Shown here piece after piece: positions 1 to 6,424 of a stretch of 6,424 nucleotides of DNA. Position numbers and translations under genes: made by a program. This stretch comes from Treponema sp. (lineage in GTDB: Bacteria > Spirochaetota > Spirochaetia > Treponematales > Breznakiellaceae), in contig JAISMQ010000181.1 of the NCBI GenBank assembly GCA_031276685.1, positions 1 to 6,424 of the forward strand. Reading direction: 5' to 3'. The notes beneath the pieces are model-generated. The model ran no database searches and had not been told where the DNA came from. It saw nothing but the letters and a program-made list of their open reading frames with translations. Each line of letters begins with the position of its first letter. Within the stretch, counting starts at the first letter, position 1.

Positions 1-417
1 ATCGACGTGATCGCCGTTAAGCTTCAGAATATCGATCCCCCCGCGGGGGTGCAGGAGGCATTTGACTACGTGAACAAGGCGGAACAGGATATGAACCGCC
101 TGATCAACGAGGGCCAGCAGGTTTACAACGCGGAGATCCCCAGGGCGCGGGGGGAGCGGGAGCGGATCATCCAGGAGGCCCAGGGTTACAAGACCGAGCG
201 GATCAACCGGGCCAACGGGGATATAGCCCGGTTCAACGCGGTGTACGATGAATACCGCCGGGCCCCGGAGGTTACCCGGCAGCGGCTCTACTACGAAATG
301 GTGGAGGAAGTCTTTACGGGGGATGAAACAACGGTGCTTCTGGACCGGAATTTTGACAATTTCCTGCCCCTGCGGGACCTGGGTACGCAGCGCGGCGCGG
401 CGGGGGTGCAGCAATGA
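1..417 (+). CDS. hflK: HflK, membrane SPFH protein (FtsH modulator), 5'-truncated
   Basis: This is the last 138 residues of HflK; the frame is open to the left edge, so the N-terminal membrane anchor and most of the SPFH domain lie outside. In characterised bacteria HflK pairs with HflC in a large inner-membrane assembly that encloses the FtsH protease and modulates its access to membrane substrates. The visible part shows the family's C-terminal hallmarks in order: a VKLQNIDPP strand at residues 6-14, an AFDYVNKAEQD segment (20-30), the INEGQQVYN and IPRARGE stretch (35-52), a long charged helix rich in Glu, Arg and Ala, and the RAPEVTRQRLYYE motif. The GTG at 7-9 is only an internal codon, because homology continues upstream of it. 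The TGA stop (415-417) overlaps the hflC ATG (414-416), so translation is probably coupled. No truncation or frameshift is seen inside the visible part. Confidence 0.93.
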   Translation: MDVIAVKLQNIDPPAGVQEAFDYVNKAEQDMNRLINEGQQVYNAEIPRARGERERIIQEAQGYKTERINRANGDIARFNAVYDEYRRAPEVTRQRLYYEMVEEVFTGDETTVLLDRNFDNFLPLRDLGTQRGAAGVQQ

Positions 418-1397
418 AGAAAATAATTGTAACCCTTGCGGTAATTGCGGTGATATTTATAGGTGTGATGGCTGCCGGCCCCTTTTACGTGGTTGACGAG
501 GGGGAGCAGGCGGTAATTGTCCAGATGGGGAAGCTGGTGAACGTGGTAACCGAAGCGGGGCTTCACTTCAAAGTTCCCTTTATTGACGATGTGGTCCGCT
601 ACCCCAGGCGGATCATGGCGATGGACGGGGAACAGCGGAGTATGCCCACCAAGGAAACGCAGTACATCTGGGTGGATGTAACCGCCCGCTGGCGCATCTC
701 CGATCCGGCGAAATTCTACGAGTCGATCCAGACCATTGACGCGGCCTACGCGAAACTGTCGGAAGTTGTCGATTCGGAGGTGCGGACCGTGGTGGCGGAA
801 AACTACCTGTGGGAGTCCGTGCGGAATTCCAACATCATCATGGAAAGGTCCGGCGGCCTGGAAGCCCTGGGCCTGGGGGAAAATATCGACCCGGAGCTGA
901 TTCAGTCCTCCATCCAGCCGGAGACCAACTACGAGCCCATTGCGAAGGGCCGCCGCCAACTGGCGGAAGAGATGCTGGCCCGGGCCCGGCGCATGGTCCC
1001 GGAGTACGGCATTGAGCTGATCGACGTGGTGATCCGGCAGATCCGCTATTCCGACGAGCTTACCCAGAGCGTTTACGCCCGGATGATCAAGGAACGGAAC
1101 CAGATCGCCCAAGCGTTCAGGTCCGAAGGGGAAGGCAAAAAGGCGGACTGGCAGGGCCGCATGGACCGGGAGCGGCGCTCCATCCTTTCGGAAGCCTACG
1201 AAAAGGCGGAGACGGTCCGGGGCGAAGGCGACGCGGAGGCGGCGCGGATCTACGCGGAAGCCTATGGCCGGGACCGGGACTTTTTTGATTTCTGGCGGGC
1301 GGTGGAATCCTACCGGGCCACGATGCCGGGTTTCGACAAAACCCTGTCTACGGACATGGAGTATTTTAAGTACCTTTATTCGCCTACCGCGCGCTAG
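414..1397 (+). CDS. hflC: HflC, membrane SPFH protein (FtsH modulator)
   Basis: Complete 327-residue HflC, close to the E. coli length of about 334. It starts with a short basic N-terminus and a single signal-anchor helix (residues 4-21), followed by the SPFH/band 7 domain: YVVDEGEQAVIVQMGK (25-40), GLHFKVPFIDDV (49-60), VDVTARWRISDP (87-98). A family-variable insert rich in Gly, Pro and Glu (about 146-180) comes next. The IELIDVVIRQI strand (200-210), a Glu/Arg/Ala-rich helix, the GEGDAEAARIYAEAY motif (270-284) and the terminal EYFKYL (316-321) are typical of HflC rather than HflK. The ATG at 414 overlaps the hflK stop and has a G-rich tract at 402-406 as ribosome binding site. By family knowledge it forms alternating HflK/HflC rings in the membrane around FtsH. 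Nothing is missing. Confidence 0.95.
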   Translation: MKKIIVTLAVIAVIFIGVMAAGPFYVVDEGEQAVIVQMGKLVNVVTEAGLHFKVPFIDDVVRYPRRIMAMDGEQRSMPTKETQYIWVDVTARWRISDPAKFYESIQTIDAAYAKLSEVVDSEVRTVVAENYLWESVRNSNIIMERSGGLEALGLGENIDPELIQSSIQPETNYEPIAKGRRQLAEEMLARARRMVPEYGIELIDVVIRQIRYSDELTQSVYARMIKERNQIAQAFRSEGEGKKADWQGRMDRERRSILSEAYEKAETVRGEGDAEAARIYAEAYGRDRDFFDFWRAVESYRATMPGFDKTLSTDMEYFKYLYSPTAR

Positions 1398-1404
1398 GGG
1401 CCTG

Positions 1405-1427
1405 CCGTACAAGAGGCTGTTGCACGG
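1405..1427 (+). other. imperfect hairpin between hflC and the next gene
   Basis: The arms ccgtacaa (1405-1412) and ttgcacgg (1420-1427) can pair at seven of eight positions around a 7-base loop. No T-run follows, so it does not look like an intrinsic terminator. It could be an mRNA-stabilising or attenuating structure between co-transcribed genes, or chance in GC-rich DNA. Confidence 0.2.
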
Positions 1428-1448
1428 GGGCCCGCCGGGCGGATCGAT

Positions 1449-1452
1449 GGAG
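1449..1452 (+). promoter_or_regulatory. ribosome binding site for the gene starting at 1460
   Basis: GGAG lies 7 bases before the ATG at 1460. A second GGAG at 1454-1457 is too close to the start to serve well. The site supports the chosen start and independent initiation after the 62-base gap. Confidence 0.6.
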
Positions 1453-1459
1453 TGGAGCT

Positions 1460-3040
1460 ATGGCCAGAGGGATCTTTCATTTTGAGCTTGACGGCGCACG
1501 GCGGCTGGGCTTTGACACGGGGCTGAACGCCCAGGCCTTTGCCCAGGCCAAGCTTGCCCAGTTTATTACCCAGGAAGGGCACATTGTCCTGCCGGACGGC
1601 ACGGTCAAACCCTGGCAGCCCGGCGGCGTCATTGAGAGCGGGGGGACCATGGTGGTCTGGGGGCCGGATTTTGAGGGCGAACGCCTCGATCTGCTCCTGG
1701 CGCCGGGCAGGGAGGACCTGGCCCTGGAGGCCCTGCGCTATTGGCTGGCCGCCCTGCCCCTGGCGCCGCAAGCCGGCCTGTGGCCGGCGGGGGTGTTTGT
1801 CGTTACGGGGCCGGCCGGGCCTTACCCTGCGGGGGCCGTCTTTTTCCCGCCGGAACGGCTGCGCTGCCGCTGCGTCCAGGCGGAAACCGGGGAGCGCTGG
1901 CTGGATGGCGGGGAATCCCTGGTCCTGCCGGACCTTGCGGGGCAGGCGGCGGCCTCTTTTACCGCCGGGGCCATGATCTACCGGATCTTTGCCAACGCCG
2001 CAGGGGCCGGGGCAGTTTCCGGCGGGGCAGTCCCCGGCGTCCTTCCCTTTTCCAGCCGCGACCCGGAACGGCTGCACCAGGATATGAGGGAGGGCGTCTT
2101 CCTCCCCCTGGGCCTCGCCGCGCCGGGCCTGGACCCTGCGGTCGCGGAAGCGGCGGACCGGGCCATCGCCGGCCTTAAAAACCAGCCTGCGCCCCGGCCC
2201 TCCCCGGCTGAACTGGCGGAACTGCTGGGGCCCCCCGCCGCGCCCGGGGGCCCGCTGCGGGGGCCTGCCTCGTTTTTCCGGGAATTGGATACGCGGGAGC
2301 GGGAAAAGCTGCGGGAGGAACGGGACCGCTGCGAAAAGAAGCGGAACTTTACCGTGGGGACCCGGCGTTTTCTGGTACGGAACAACGCGATCATTGGCGG
2401 TATCGCCGTGGCGCTGGCCGTCGTAATCCTGTTCGCGGGCAGCATGATCTCCGCCCGCCGGAACCTCCCCACGACCGCGGGCATGGATTCCCGCGAGGTG
2501 GTGGAAACCTACTACGGCGCGTTCGGCACGCTGGACCACACGCTGATGGAAGCCTGCGTCATCAACAAGGCCGGTAAGGGGGACATAGACATGATCGCCC
2601 GCTATTTTGTGACCAGCCGGGTCCGCCAGGCTTACGAGTTTAGCTCCGTAGCGGTCTCGGCCCAGGACTGGTTCGCCGCCGGGGCCCCGCCCACATCCGC
2701 CCAGGTGCTTGGGGTTACCGATTTGGACATCACGCGGCTTGCGGGGGACGAGGACGGCGACGAGCTGCGCTACCGGGCGGAGTACATTATCTGGCTTCCC
2801 GGCGGCGGCGATGATTCGGGGGGCATCGTGGCCGTTCCGGGGCCCGCGCCCGAACCCGCGCCTATCCCGGACAGCGGGGCGGCTGCCCTGCCGGACGCCG
2901 GATTCGGCGCCCCGGCGGGGGGTTTTTCTGCGGAGGACTTTATCCCCCCCCGCGGCTACCCGCTAGTCGACGAGCTTACCCTTATCCGCCACAAGGGGAA
3001 TTGGCGTATATCGCGTATTGACCGTAAGGAATCGGCATAG
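1460..3040 (+). CDS. hypothetical single-pass membrane protein: degenerate kinase-like domain, TM helix, NTF2-like C-terminal domain
   Basis: A 526-residue protein that I do not recognise by name. Seen directly: a cytoplasmic-looking N-terminal region (1 to about 245), a Pro/Gly-rich linker, a highly charged helix (about 274-296, mostly Arg/Glu/Lys), one hydrophobic helix (310-331) flanked by Arg, and a C-terminal domain (about 343-526). Inferred: the N-terminal region recalls a protein kinase without its catalytic residues. GERLDLLLAP resembles the hinge; ASFTAGAMIYRIF (about residues 168-180) resembles the helix F region; HQDMREGVFLP (206-216) resembles the C-lobe end. No VAIK Lys, HRD or DFG motif is seen, so it would be a pseudokinase. 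The C-terminal part begins with SREVVETYYGAF (344-355) and ends with LIRHKGNWRISRID, the pattern of NTF2/SnoaL-like folds, interrupted by a Pro/Ala/Gly-rich stretch (about 449-490). Positive residues before the helix favour N-inside, C-outside. It follows hflC by 62 bases and may share its transcript; a link to HflKC is possible but unproven. Similar proteins may exist in treponemes (from memory, unverified). Confidence 0.85.
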   Translation: MARGIFHFELDGARRLGFDTGLNAQAFAQAKLAQFITQEGHIVLPDGTVKPWQPGGVIESGGTMVVWGPDFEGERLDLLLAPGREDLALEALRYWLAALPLAPQAGLWPAGVFVVTGPAGPYPAGAVFFPPERLRCRCVQAETGERWLDGGESLVLPDLAGQAAASFTAGAMIYRIFANAAGAGAVSGGAVPGVLPFSSRDPERLHQDMREGVFLPLGLAAPGLDPAVAEAADRAIAGLKNQPAPRPSPAELAELLGPPAAPGGPLRGPASFFRELDTREREKLREERDRCEKKRNFTVGTRRFLVRNNAIIGGIAVALAVVILFAGSMISARRNLPTTAGMDSREVVETYYGAFGTLDHTLMEACVINKAGKGDIDMIARYFVTSRVRQAYEFSSVAVSAQDWFAAGAPPTSAQVLGVTDLDITRLAGDEDGDELRYRAEYIIWLPGGGDDSGGIVAVPGPAPEPAPIPDSGAAALPDAGFGAPAGGFSAEDFIPPRGYPLVDELTLIRHKGNWRISRIDRKESA

Positions 3041-3050
3041 GGCAGGGAAT

Positions 3051-3090
3051 GAACCCGGAGGGGTCTGGGAATCGACCTGGTCCGGGGTTC
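3051..3090. terminator. possible bidirectional terminator between convergent genes
   Basis: The 79-base gap between the convergent stops (3040 and 3120) contains an inverted repeat: gaacccgg (3051-3058) pairs with ccggggttc (3082-3090) with one bulged base. An inner GGTC/GACC pair (3062-3065 and 3073-3076) could extend it. The rightward side is followed by a short T-containing stretch (agtttcctc) rather than a clear T-run, and the leftward side also lacks one. The location is where a terminator would be expected, but the structure is imperfect. Confidence 0.35.
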
Positions 3091-3119
3091 CAGTTTCCTC
3101 GCGGCGGGGGCCTCCCTGC

Positions 3120-4934
3120 TTATGCCGAAACCTCTTCGGCATGCTGGGTCCAGTACAGTTGGTAGTACAGGCCCTTTTTGCCCATCAGTTCGTCGTGGGT
3201 TCCCACCTCGGCAATTTCGCCGTCCTTGATGTACATAATCCGGGAACAGTCGCGGATAGTGGAAAGCCGGTGGGCGATGATAAACGAGGTCCGGCCCTTC
3301 ATCAGCGTGCGGATCCCCTCCTGGACCAACTGCTCGGTTCCCGTGTCGATGCTGCTGGTGGCTTCGTCCAGGATAAGGATCCGGGGATCGGAGATAAGGG
3401 TCCGGCAGAAGGCCAGAAGCTGGCGCTCGCCCTGGGATATGCCGCCCCCCCGCTCGGTAATGGGGGTGTCGTAGCCCTGGGGTAGCTTTTCGATAAAGTT
3501 GTCGGCGCCGATAAGCCTGGCAGCCTGCCGTATATCCTCATTGCTGGCGTCCAGCTTGCCGTAGCGGATATTGTCGGCGATGGTTCCGGTAAACAGGTAG
3601 CTGTCCTGCAGCATGATCCCCATCTGGCTGCGCAGCGATTTAAGCGTGACCTTCATAATATCCTGCCCGTCAACGCAGACCTGGCCTTCCTCGATGTTGT
3701 AAAACCGGGACAGCAGGTTGACGATGGTGGTCTTCCCCGCCCCGGTGGGGCCTACAATGGCGATGCTTTCCCCCGGGCGGCTGTCAAAACTGACGTTGTT
3801 CAGCACCTTGCGGGTACCGTCGTAGCTAAAGCTGACGTTTTTGAATTCCACGTGGCCCCGGACAAAGGGGAATTCCACCGCCCCCTCGGCGTCCTTAATT
3901 TTTACAGGTTCGGCGATGGTGTCGAATATCCGGTCCAGGTAGGACATGGCGGTAATAAAGGTGTTGTAGATGTTCGCCAGGTTGATGATAGGCTGCCAAA
4001 AACGCCAGACGTAGTTCCCCATAGCCAGGAGCATGCCGAAGCTGACCATGGGGTGCATGTAGTACACCCCCACGATGTACACAAATGAAAATACGATCTG
4101 GCTTATCGTTTCCGTGGAAACCCAGGTGGTGTTGGAGATGTACTGCGCCCGCATCCATTCCTTGTTGCGTTCGTCGGCAAGGGTCTTCAGGATCCCGCTG
4201 TTCCGTTCCTGCCGGTCAAACGCCTGGGTTACCTTTACCCCGTCAATGGCCTCCTGGATGTAGGCGTTAAGGTTGGAGTTCTTGTTGGAAACCCGCTGCC
4301 AGGCCCGGCGCTGGATCGGTTTGATGGTCCAGATAAAGGCCGCCAGTATCGGCAGGCCCACAATGGTGACGCTTGCCAGTTGGGGGCTTACCCTGAACAT
4401 GAAGAAGATGATGAATACGATGTTCAGCACCTCGATGACGAAGTTGATAATACCGTTGGAAAGGGCGTCGGAGACGCTGTTCACATAGGGCACCACCCGG
4501 ACAAAGATCTTCCCGTGCGGCCGGCTGTCGTAGAAGGAAAAGGGCAGCTTCTGCAGGTGGGTAAACAGGTCGTAGCGGATGTCGTGGACAATGACCGCCC
4601 CCGCCCTGGCTACCAGGATGTTTCTAATCGTTCCCAGGGCTATGGCTATGACGATGCTAATGCCAAGGTACAGGGCCATCGTAAGGAGAAGGCCGATGTT
4701 CTTGTTGGGGATTGCCTCGTCCATGGCCCGCTGCATAAACAGGGGCCCCGTCAGGCTGGCAAGGTTGGCCAGAATTGACAGGATCAGGGCCATCCCCAGG
4801 CCCATTTTGGTCTTGCCCAGGTAGCGCAGGCAGCGGCGGATATTGAAAAGGCTGACTTTCTCGTCCAGGTACTCGTCAACATCGTAACGGTTGCGTTTTG
4901 AGGCGGTTTGCTGTTCCCGTATTTTTTTAGCCAT
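3120..4934 (-). CDS. ABC exporter half-transporter, subunit with the catalytic ATP site (heterodimer partner 2)
   Basis: Complete 604-residue exporter of the ABCB/MdlB/TM288 type: six membrane helices (about 44-66, 80-102, 160-180, 186-206, 277-293, 297-320) then a nucleotide-binding domain. NBD motifs: A-loop Tyr371, Walker A GPTGAGKTT (395-403, Lys401), Q-loop Gln443, signature ISQGERQ (499-505), Walker B ILILDE with Asp523 and catalytic Glu524, D-loop SSID, switch His555. The signature deviates from LSGGQ, as in the active-Glu subunit of heterodimeric exporters. It would move a hydrophobic or amphipathic substrate out of the cytoplasm using ATP, together with the subunit encoded just upstream. 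The ATG at 4934 shares one base with the upstream TAA (TAATG) and has a strong GGAGG 8 bases before it. The frame is open further upstream to about 5048, but that stretch overlaps the previous gene and is not homologous. Substrate unknown: drug, lipid or peptide are all possible. Confidence 0.93.
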   Translation of the reverse strand: MAKKIREQQTASKRNRYDVDEYLDEKVSLFNIRRCLRYLGKTKMGLGMALILSILANLASLTGPLFMQRAMDEAIPNKNIGLLLTMALYLGISIVIAIALGTIRNILVARAGAVIVHDIRYDLFTHLQKLPFSFYDSRPHGKIFVRVVPYVNSVSDALSNGIINFVIEVLNIVFIIFFMFRVSPQLASVTIVGLPILAAFIWTIKPIQRRAWQRVSNKNSNLNAYIQEAIDGVKVTQAFDRQERNSGILKTLADERNKEWMRAQYISNTTWVSTETISQIVFSFVYIVGVYYMHPMVSFGMLLAMGNYVWRFWQPIINLANIYNTFITAMSYLDRIFDTIAEPVKIKDAEGAVEFPFVRGHVEFKNVSFSYDGTRKVLNNVSFDSRPGESIAIVGPTGAGKTTIVNLLSRFYNIEEGQVCVDGQDIMKVTLKSLRSQMGIMLQDSYLFTGTIADNIRYGKLDASNEDIRQAARLIGADNFIEKLPQGYDTPITERGGGISQGERQLLAFCRTLISDPRILILDEATSSIDTGTEQLVQEGIRTLMKGRTSFIIAHRLSTIRDCSRIMYIKDGEIAEVGTHDELMGKKGLYYQLYWTQHAEEVSA

Positions 4935-6424
4935 TAGTTTGCCCTCCCGCTGGAAAAAGCTGCCTGCGCTGCGTCCCCTTCCGGCGTACCGGATTCCGGA
5001 ATACCGGATTCCGGAGCATCGGAACCTATGTTGTACTGCAGGCACCAAATATGGTGGTAGAAGCCCCGGTTTGCAAGGAGCTGTTCATGGGTACCCCGTT
5101 CCACGATCCTGCCCTGGTCCATGACCAGGATCTGGCTGGCCCCCCGGAACGACGATATCCGCTGGGCTATGATAATTTTGGTACAGGGGAAGTCCAAATT
5201 TCTCAACTGGTTTTGAATGTACTGTTCGGTTTCGCTGTCCACTGCGGAGGTGGTGTCGTCCAGCACCAGGATCGCCGGCTTTATCGCCAGGGCCCGGGCC
5301 AGCGCGATACGCTGCTTCTGGCCGCCGGAAAGCCCGACCCCCCGTTCCCCCACCAGGGTGGCATAGCCTTCCTCCATTTTGGTAATAAAACTGTGGGCGT
5401 CGGCCTGGGCGGCCCGCTTCATAATTTCCGTATCGTCAAGATCCGGCCGGCCGTAGGCGATATTCCCCTTTACCGAATCGGAAAAGAGGAACACGTCCTG
5501 CATGGCAAAGCCGATGCAGCGCCTAAGGGAAGACATGGTGTAGGCCTTGATATCCACCCCGTCCAGCAGCACCTGCCCGGTGTCCGGCTCGTAAAAATGC
5601 GCCAGAAGGTTGATAAGCGACGTCTTCCCCGACCCCGTGCTTCCCAGGATGCCGATAGTCTCCCCCGGCCCGGCCTTAAAACTGATGTCCCGCAAAATGG
5701 CGTTCCCCTGGATGCTCAGGTTCACATCCCGGAACTCAATGCCCCCCTGGGGGCGTCCGGGAAGGTCCACCGCGCCGGGGGCGTCCGAAAAGCCCTTGGG
5801 GGCCTCCACTACCTCGCGGATCATCGTGGCGGTGGCGTTGTAGCGTTCAATGTCCGCCAAAATCACCGCCAGCATCCGCAGGGGGTTTGCCAAAGCCCAG
5901 CTTAGGGAGGAAAAGGCCAGGTACTGGCCTGCGGTCATACGGCCGCTGATCAGGAAAAGCCCGCCCCCAATCAGGGTGATGATACCCAGAAGGTTGCTCA
6001 GCAGTTCCAGCACGGGCTGGTAGCGGGCGGCGATAAGGGCGTTGTTGCAGCTTACATCCCGGAATTCGGCGTTGTGGGCCTCGAATTTTTCAATTTCGTA
6101 ATCTTCCCGGGCAAAAGCCTTGACCACCCGGTTGCCGTCGATGTTTTCGGTTACCGCCGTCCCCAGGTTGGTCAGCTTTTCGCGCAGCAGCACGAAGCGG
6201 GGCCGGATAATCTTCATAAAATGGTTGCTTGCCAGCAGGATAAGGGGGGTAATCGCCGTAAGGCTCAGGGCAAGCTCCCAGTTGACAAACAGAAGGAAGA
6301 TAAAGGTAAACCCAAACACGACCACCGAATCCACAAAGGCGAAAGAAACCCACGAAACCGTGTGCCGGACCCGGTCAAGGTCCTGGGTTACCCTGGTCAT
6401 CAGGTTCCCCGTGGGGAATTTGCC
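4934..6424 (-). CDS. ABC exporter half-transporter, subunit with the degenerate ATP site (heterodimer partner 1), 5'-truncated
   Basis: The last 496 residues of an exporter half; the frame runs off the right edge, and GKFPTGNL just before the first internal Met (6400) matches the conserved PTGxLxxRxTxD loop, so the true start and the first two membrane helices are outside. Visible: membrane helices 3-6, a coupling region with NRVVKAFAREDYE, then the NBD. Walker A GSTGSGKTS is at 5618-5644, a canonical LSGGQ at 5318-5332, and Walker B ILVLDD, in which Asp (codon 5255-5257) replaces the catalytic Glu. The switch histidine is replaced by Gln (codon 5162-5164, IIIAQRIS). These changes mark the non-hydrolysing site of heterodimeric exporters of the TM287/LmrC/BmrC kind; its intact LSGGQ would complete the active site of the downstream partner. 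After the NBD is an extra tail of about 30 residues with three SxxPE repeats. The stop overlaps the next start by one base, indicating coupled synthesis. Confidence 0.93.
   Translation of the reverse strand, partial: GKFPTGNLMTRVTQDLDRVRHTVSWVSFAFVDSVVVFGFTFIFLLFVNWELALSLTAITPLILLASNHFMKIIRPRFVLLREKLTNLGTAVTENIDGNRVVKAFAREDYEIEKFEAHNAEFRDVSCNNALIAARYQPVLELLSNLLGIITLIGGGLFLISGRMTAGQYLAFSSLSWALANPLRMLAVILADIERYNATATMIREVVEAPKGFSDAPGAVDLPGRPQGGIEFRDVNLSIQGNAILRDISFKAGPGETIGILGSTGSGKTSLINLLAHFYEPDTGQVLLDGVDIKAYTMSSLRRCIGFAMQDVFLFSDSVKGNIAYGRPDLDDTEIMKRAAQADAHSFITKMEEGYATLVGERGVGLSGGQKQRIALARALAIKPAILVLDDTTSAVDSETEQYIQNQLRNLDFPCTKIIIAQRISSFRGASQILVMDQGRIVERGTHEQLLANRGFYHHIWCLQYNIGSDAPESGIPESGTPEGDAAQAAFSSGRAN
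4943..4947 (-). promoter_or_regulatory. ribosome binding site deciding the start at 4934
   Basis: On the minus strand GGAGG (within GGGAGGG, 4942-4948) sits 8 bases before the ATG at 4934, inside the end of the upstream coding region. It fixes the start of the downstream half-transporter and excludes the longer open frame reaching to about 5048. Confidence 0.8.
4979..5023 (-). repeat. three tandem 15-base repeats in the C-terminal tail of the ABC subunit
   Basis: Three in-frame 15-base units (5009-5023, 4994-5008, 4979-4993) encode SDAPE, SGIPE and SGTPE. Two of them share an exact 14-base core (4987-5000 and 5002-5015), and a 10-base palindrome attccggaat spans 4993-5002. The tail is outside the conserved NBD, so copy number could vary without harming the ATPase. 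It may be a flexible linker. Confidence 0.75.

Noticed and set aside
7..9. GTG at position 7 as the start of the first gene
   Set aside because: The HflK sequence continues upstream to the window edge (IDVIAVKLQ), and the visible part lacks the membrane anchor, so the gene is truncated by the window rather than starting here.
291..1412. Long minus-strand open frame of 373 codons opposite hflK/hflC
   Set aside because: It lies antisense to clearly homologous hflK and hflC, has Arg/Pro/His-rich composition typical of reverse-complement frames in GC-rich DNA, and shows no recognisable domain.
1394..2539. Minus-strand open frame of 381 codons opposite the third gene
   Set aside because: The plus-strand frame has a ribosome binding site, a membrane helix and domain-like organisation, while the antisense translation is Arg/Gly/Pro-rich without structure. 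It is an effect of high GC.
4935..5048. N-terminal extension of the second ABC subunit to a start near 5048
   Set aside because: It would overlap the upstream gene by over 100 bases and encode the 15-base repeats in another frame; the GGAGG at 4943-4947 and TAATG overlap support the ATG at 4934.
5051..5905. Plus-strand open frame of 284 codons opposite the upstream ABC subunit
   Set aside because: The minus strand here encodes unmistakable ABC motifs (Walker A, LSGGQ, Walker B); the plus frame is a shadow.
6398..6400. ATG at 6400 (minus) as the start of the first ABC subunit
   Set aside because: The codons before it encode GKFPTGNL, part of a conserved exporter loop, and the first two membrane helices are missing, so the gene extends beyond the window.

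Overview
The window looks like a GC-rich (about 60%) bacterial chromosome segment with two convergent gene groups and no gene-free stretch longer than about 80 bases. There is no sign of mobile elements, RNA genes or CRISPR. HflK/HflC proteins point to a diderm-type bacterium. From remembered family resemblance, especially of the third gene, my best guess is a spirochaete of the Treponema lineage, but the sequence alone does not prove this.

Left part, plus strand (1-3040): the C-terminal end of hflK (cut by the window edge), then a complete hflC whose start codon overlaps the hflK stop codon. After a 62-base gap comes a 526-residue protein with no recognised name. It has a cytoplasmic half resembling a degenerate protein kinase, one transmembrane helix near residues 310-331, and a C-terminal domain, probably outside the membrane, that looks NTF2/SnoaL-like. 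The three genes may form one operon. HflK and HflC are membrane-anchored SPFH proteins that in model bacteria assemble around the FtsH protease; no ftsH gene lies in the window.

Middle (3041-3119): a 79-base convergent intergenic region with an imperfect inverted repeat that may act as a weak bidirectional terminator.

Right part, minus strand (6424 down to 3120): two consecutive ABC exporter half-transporters with a TAATG stop/start overlap. The upstream one is missing its N-terminus (outside the window). Their motif differences are complementary: the upstream subunit has Asp in place of the catalytic Glu and Gln in place of the switch His but a canonical LSGGQ, whereas the downstream one has the canonical Glu and His but a deviant ISQGE signature. 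This is the pattern of a heterodimeric exporter with one degenerate and one active ATP site, as in TM287/288, BmrCD and LmrCD. The substrate cannot be read from the sequence.

The most unusual item is the third gene (1460-3040), an apparent kinase-like/transmembrane/NTF2-like fusion that I cannot assign to a named family.
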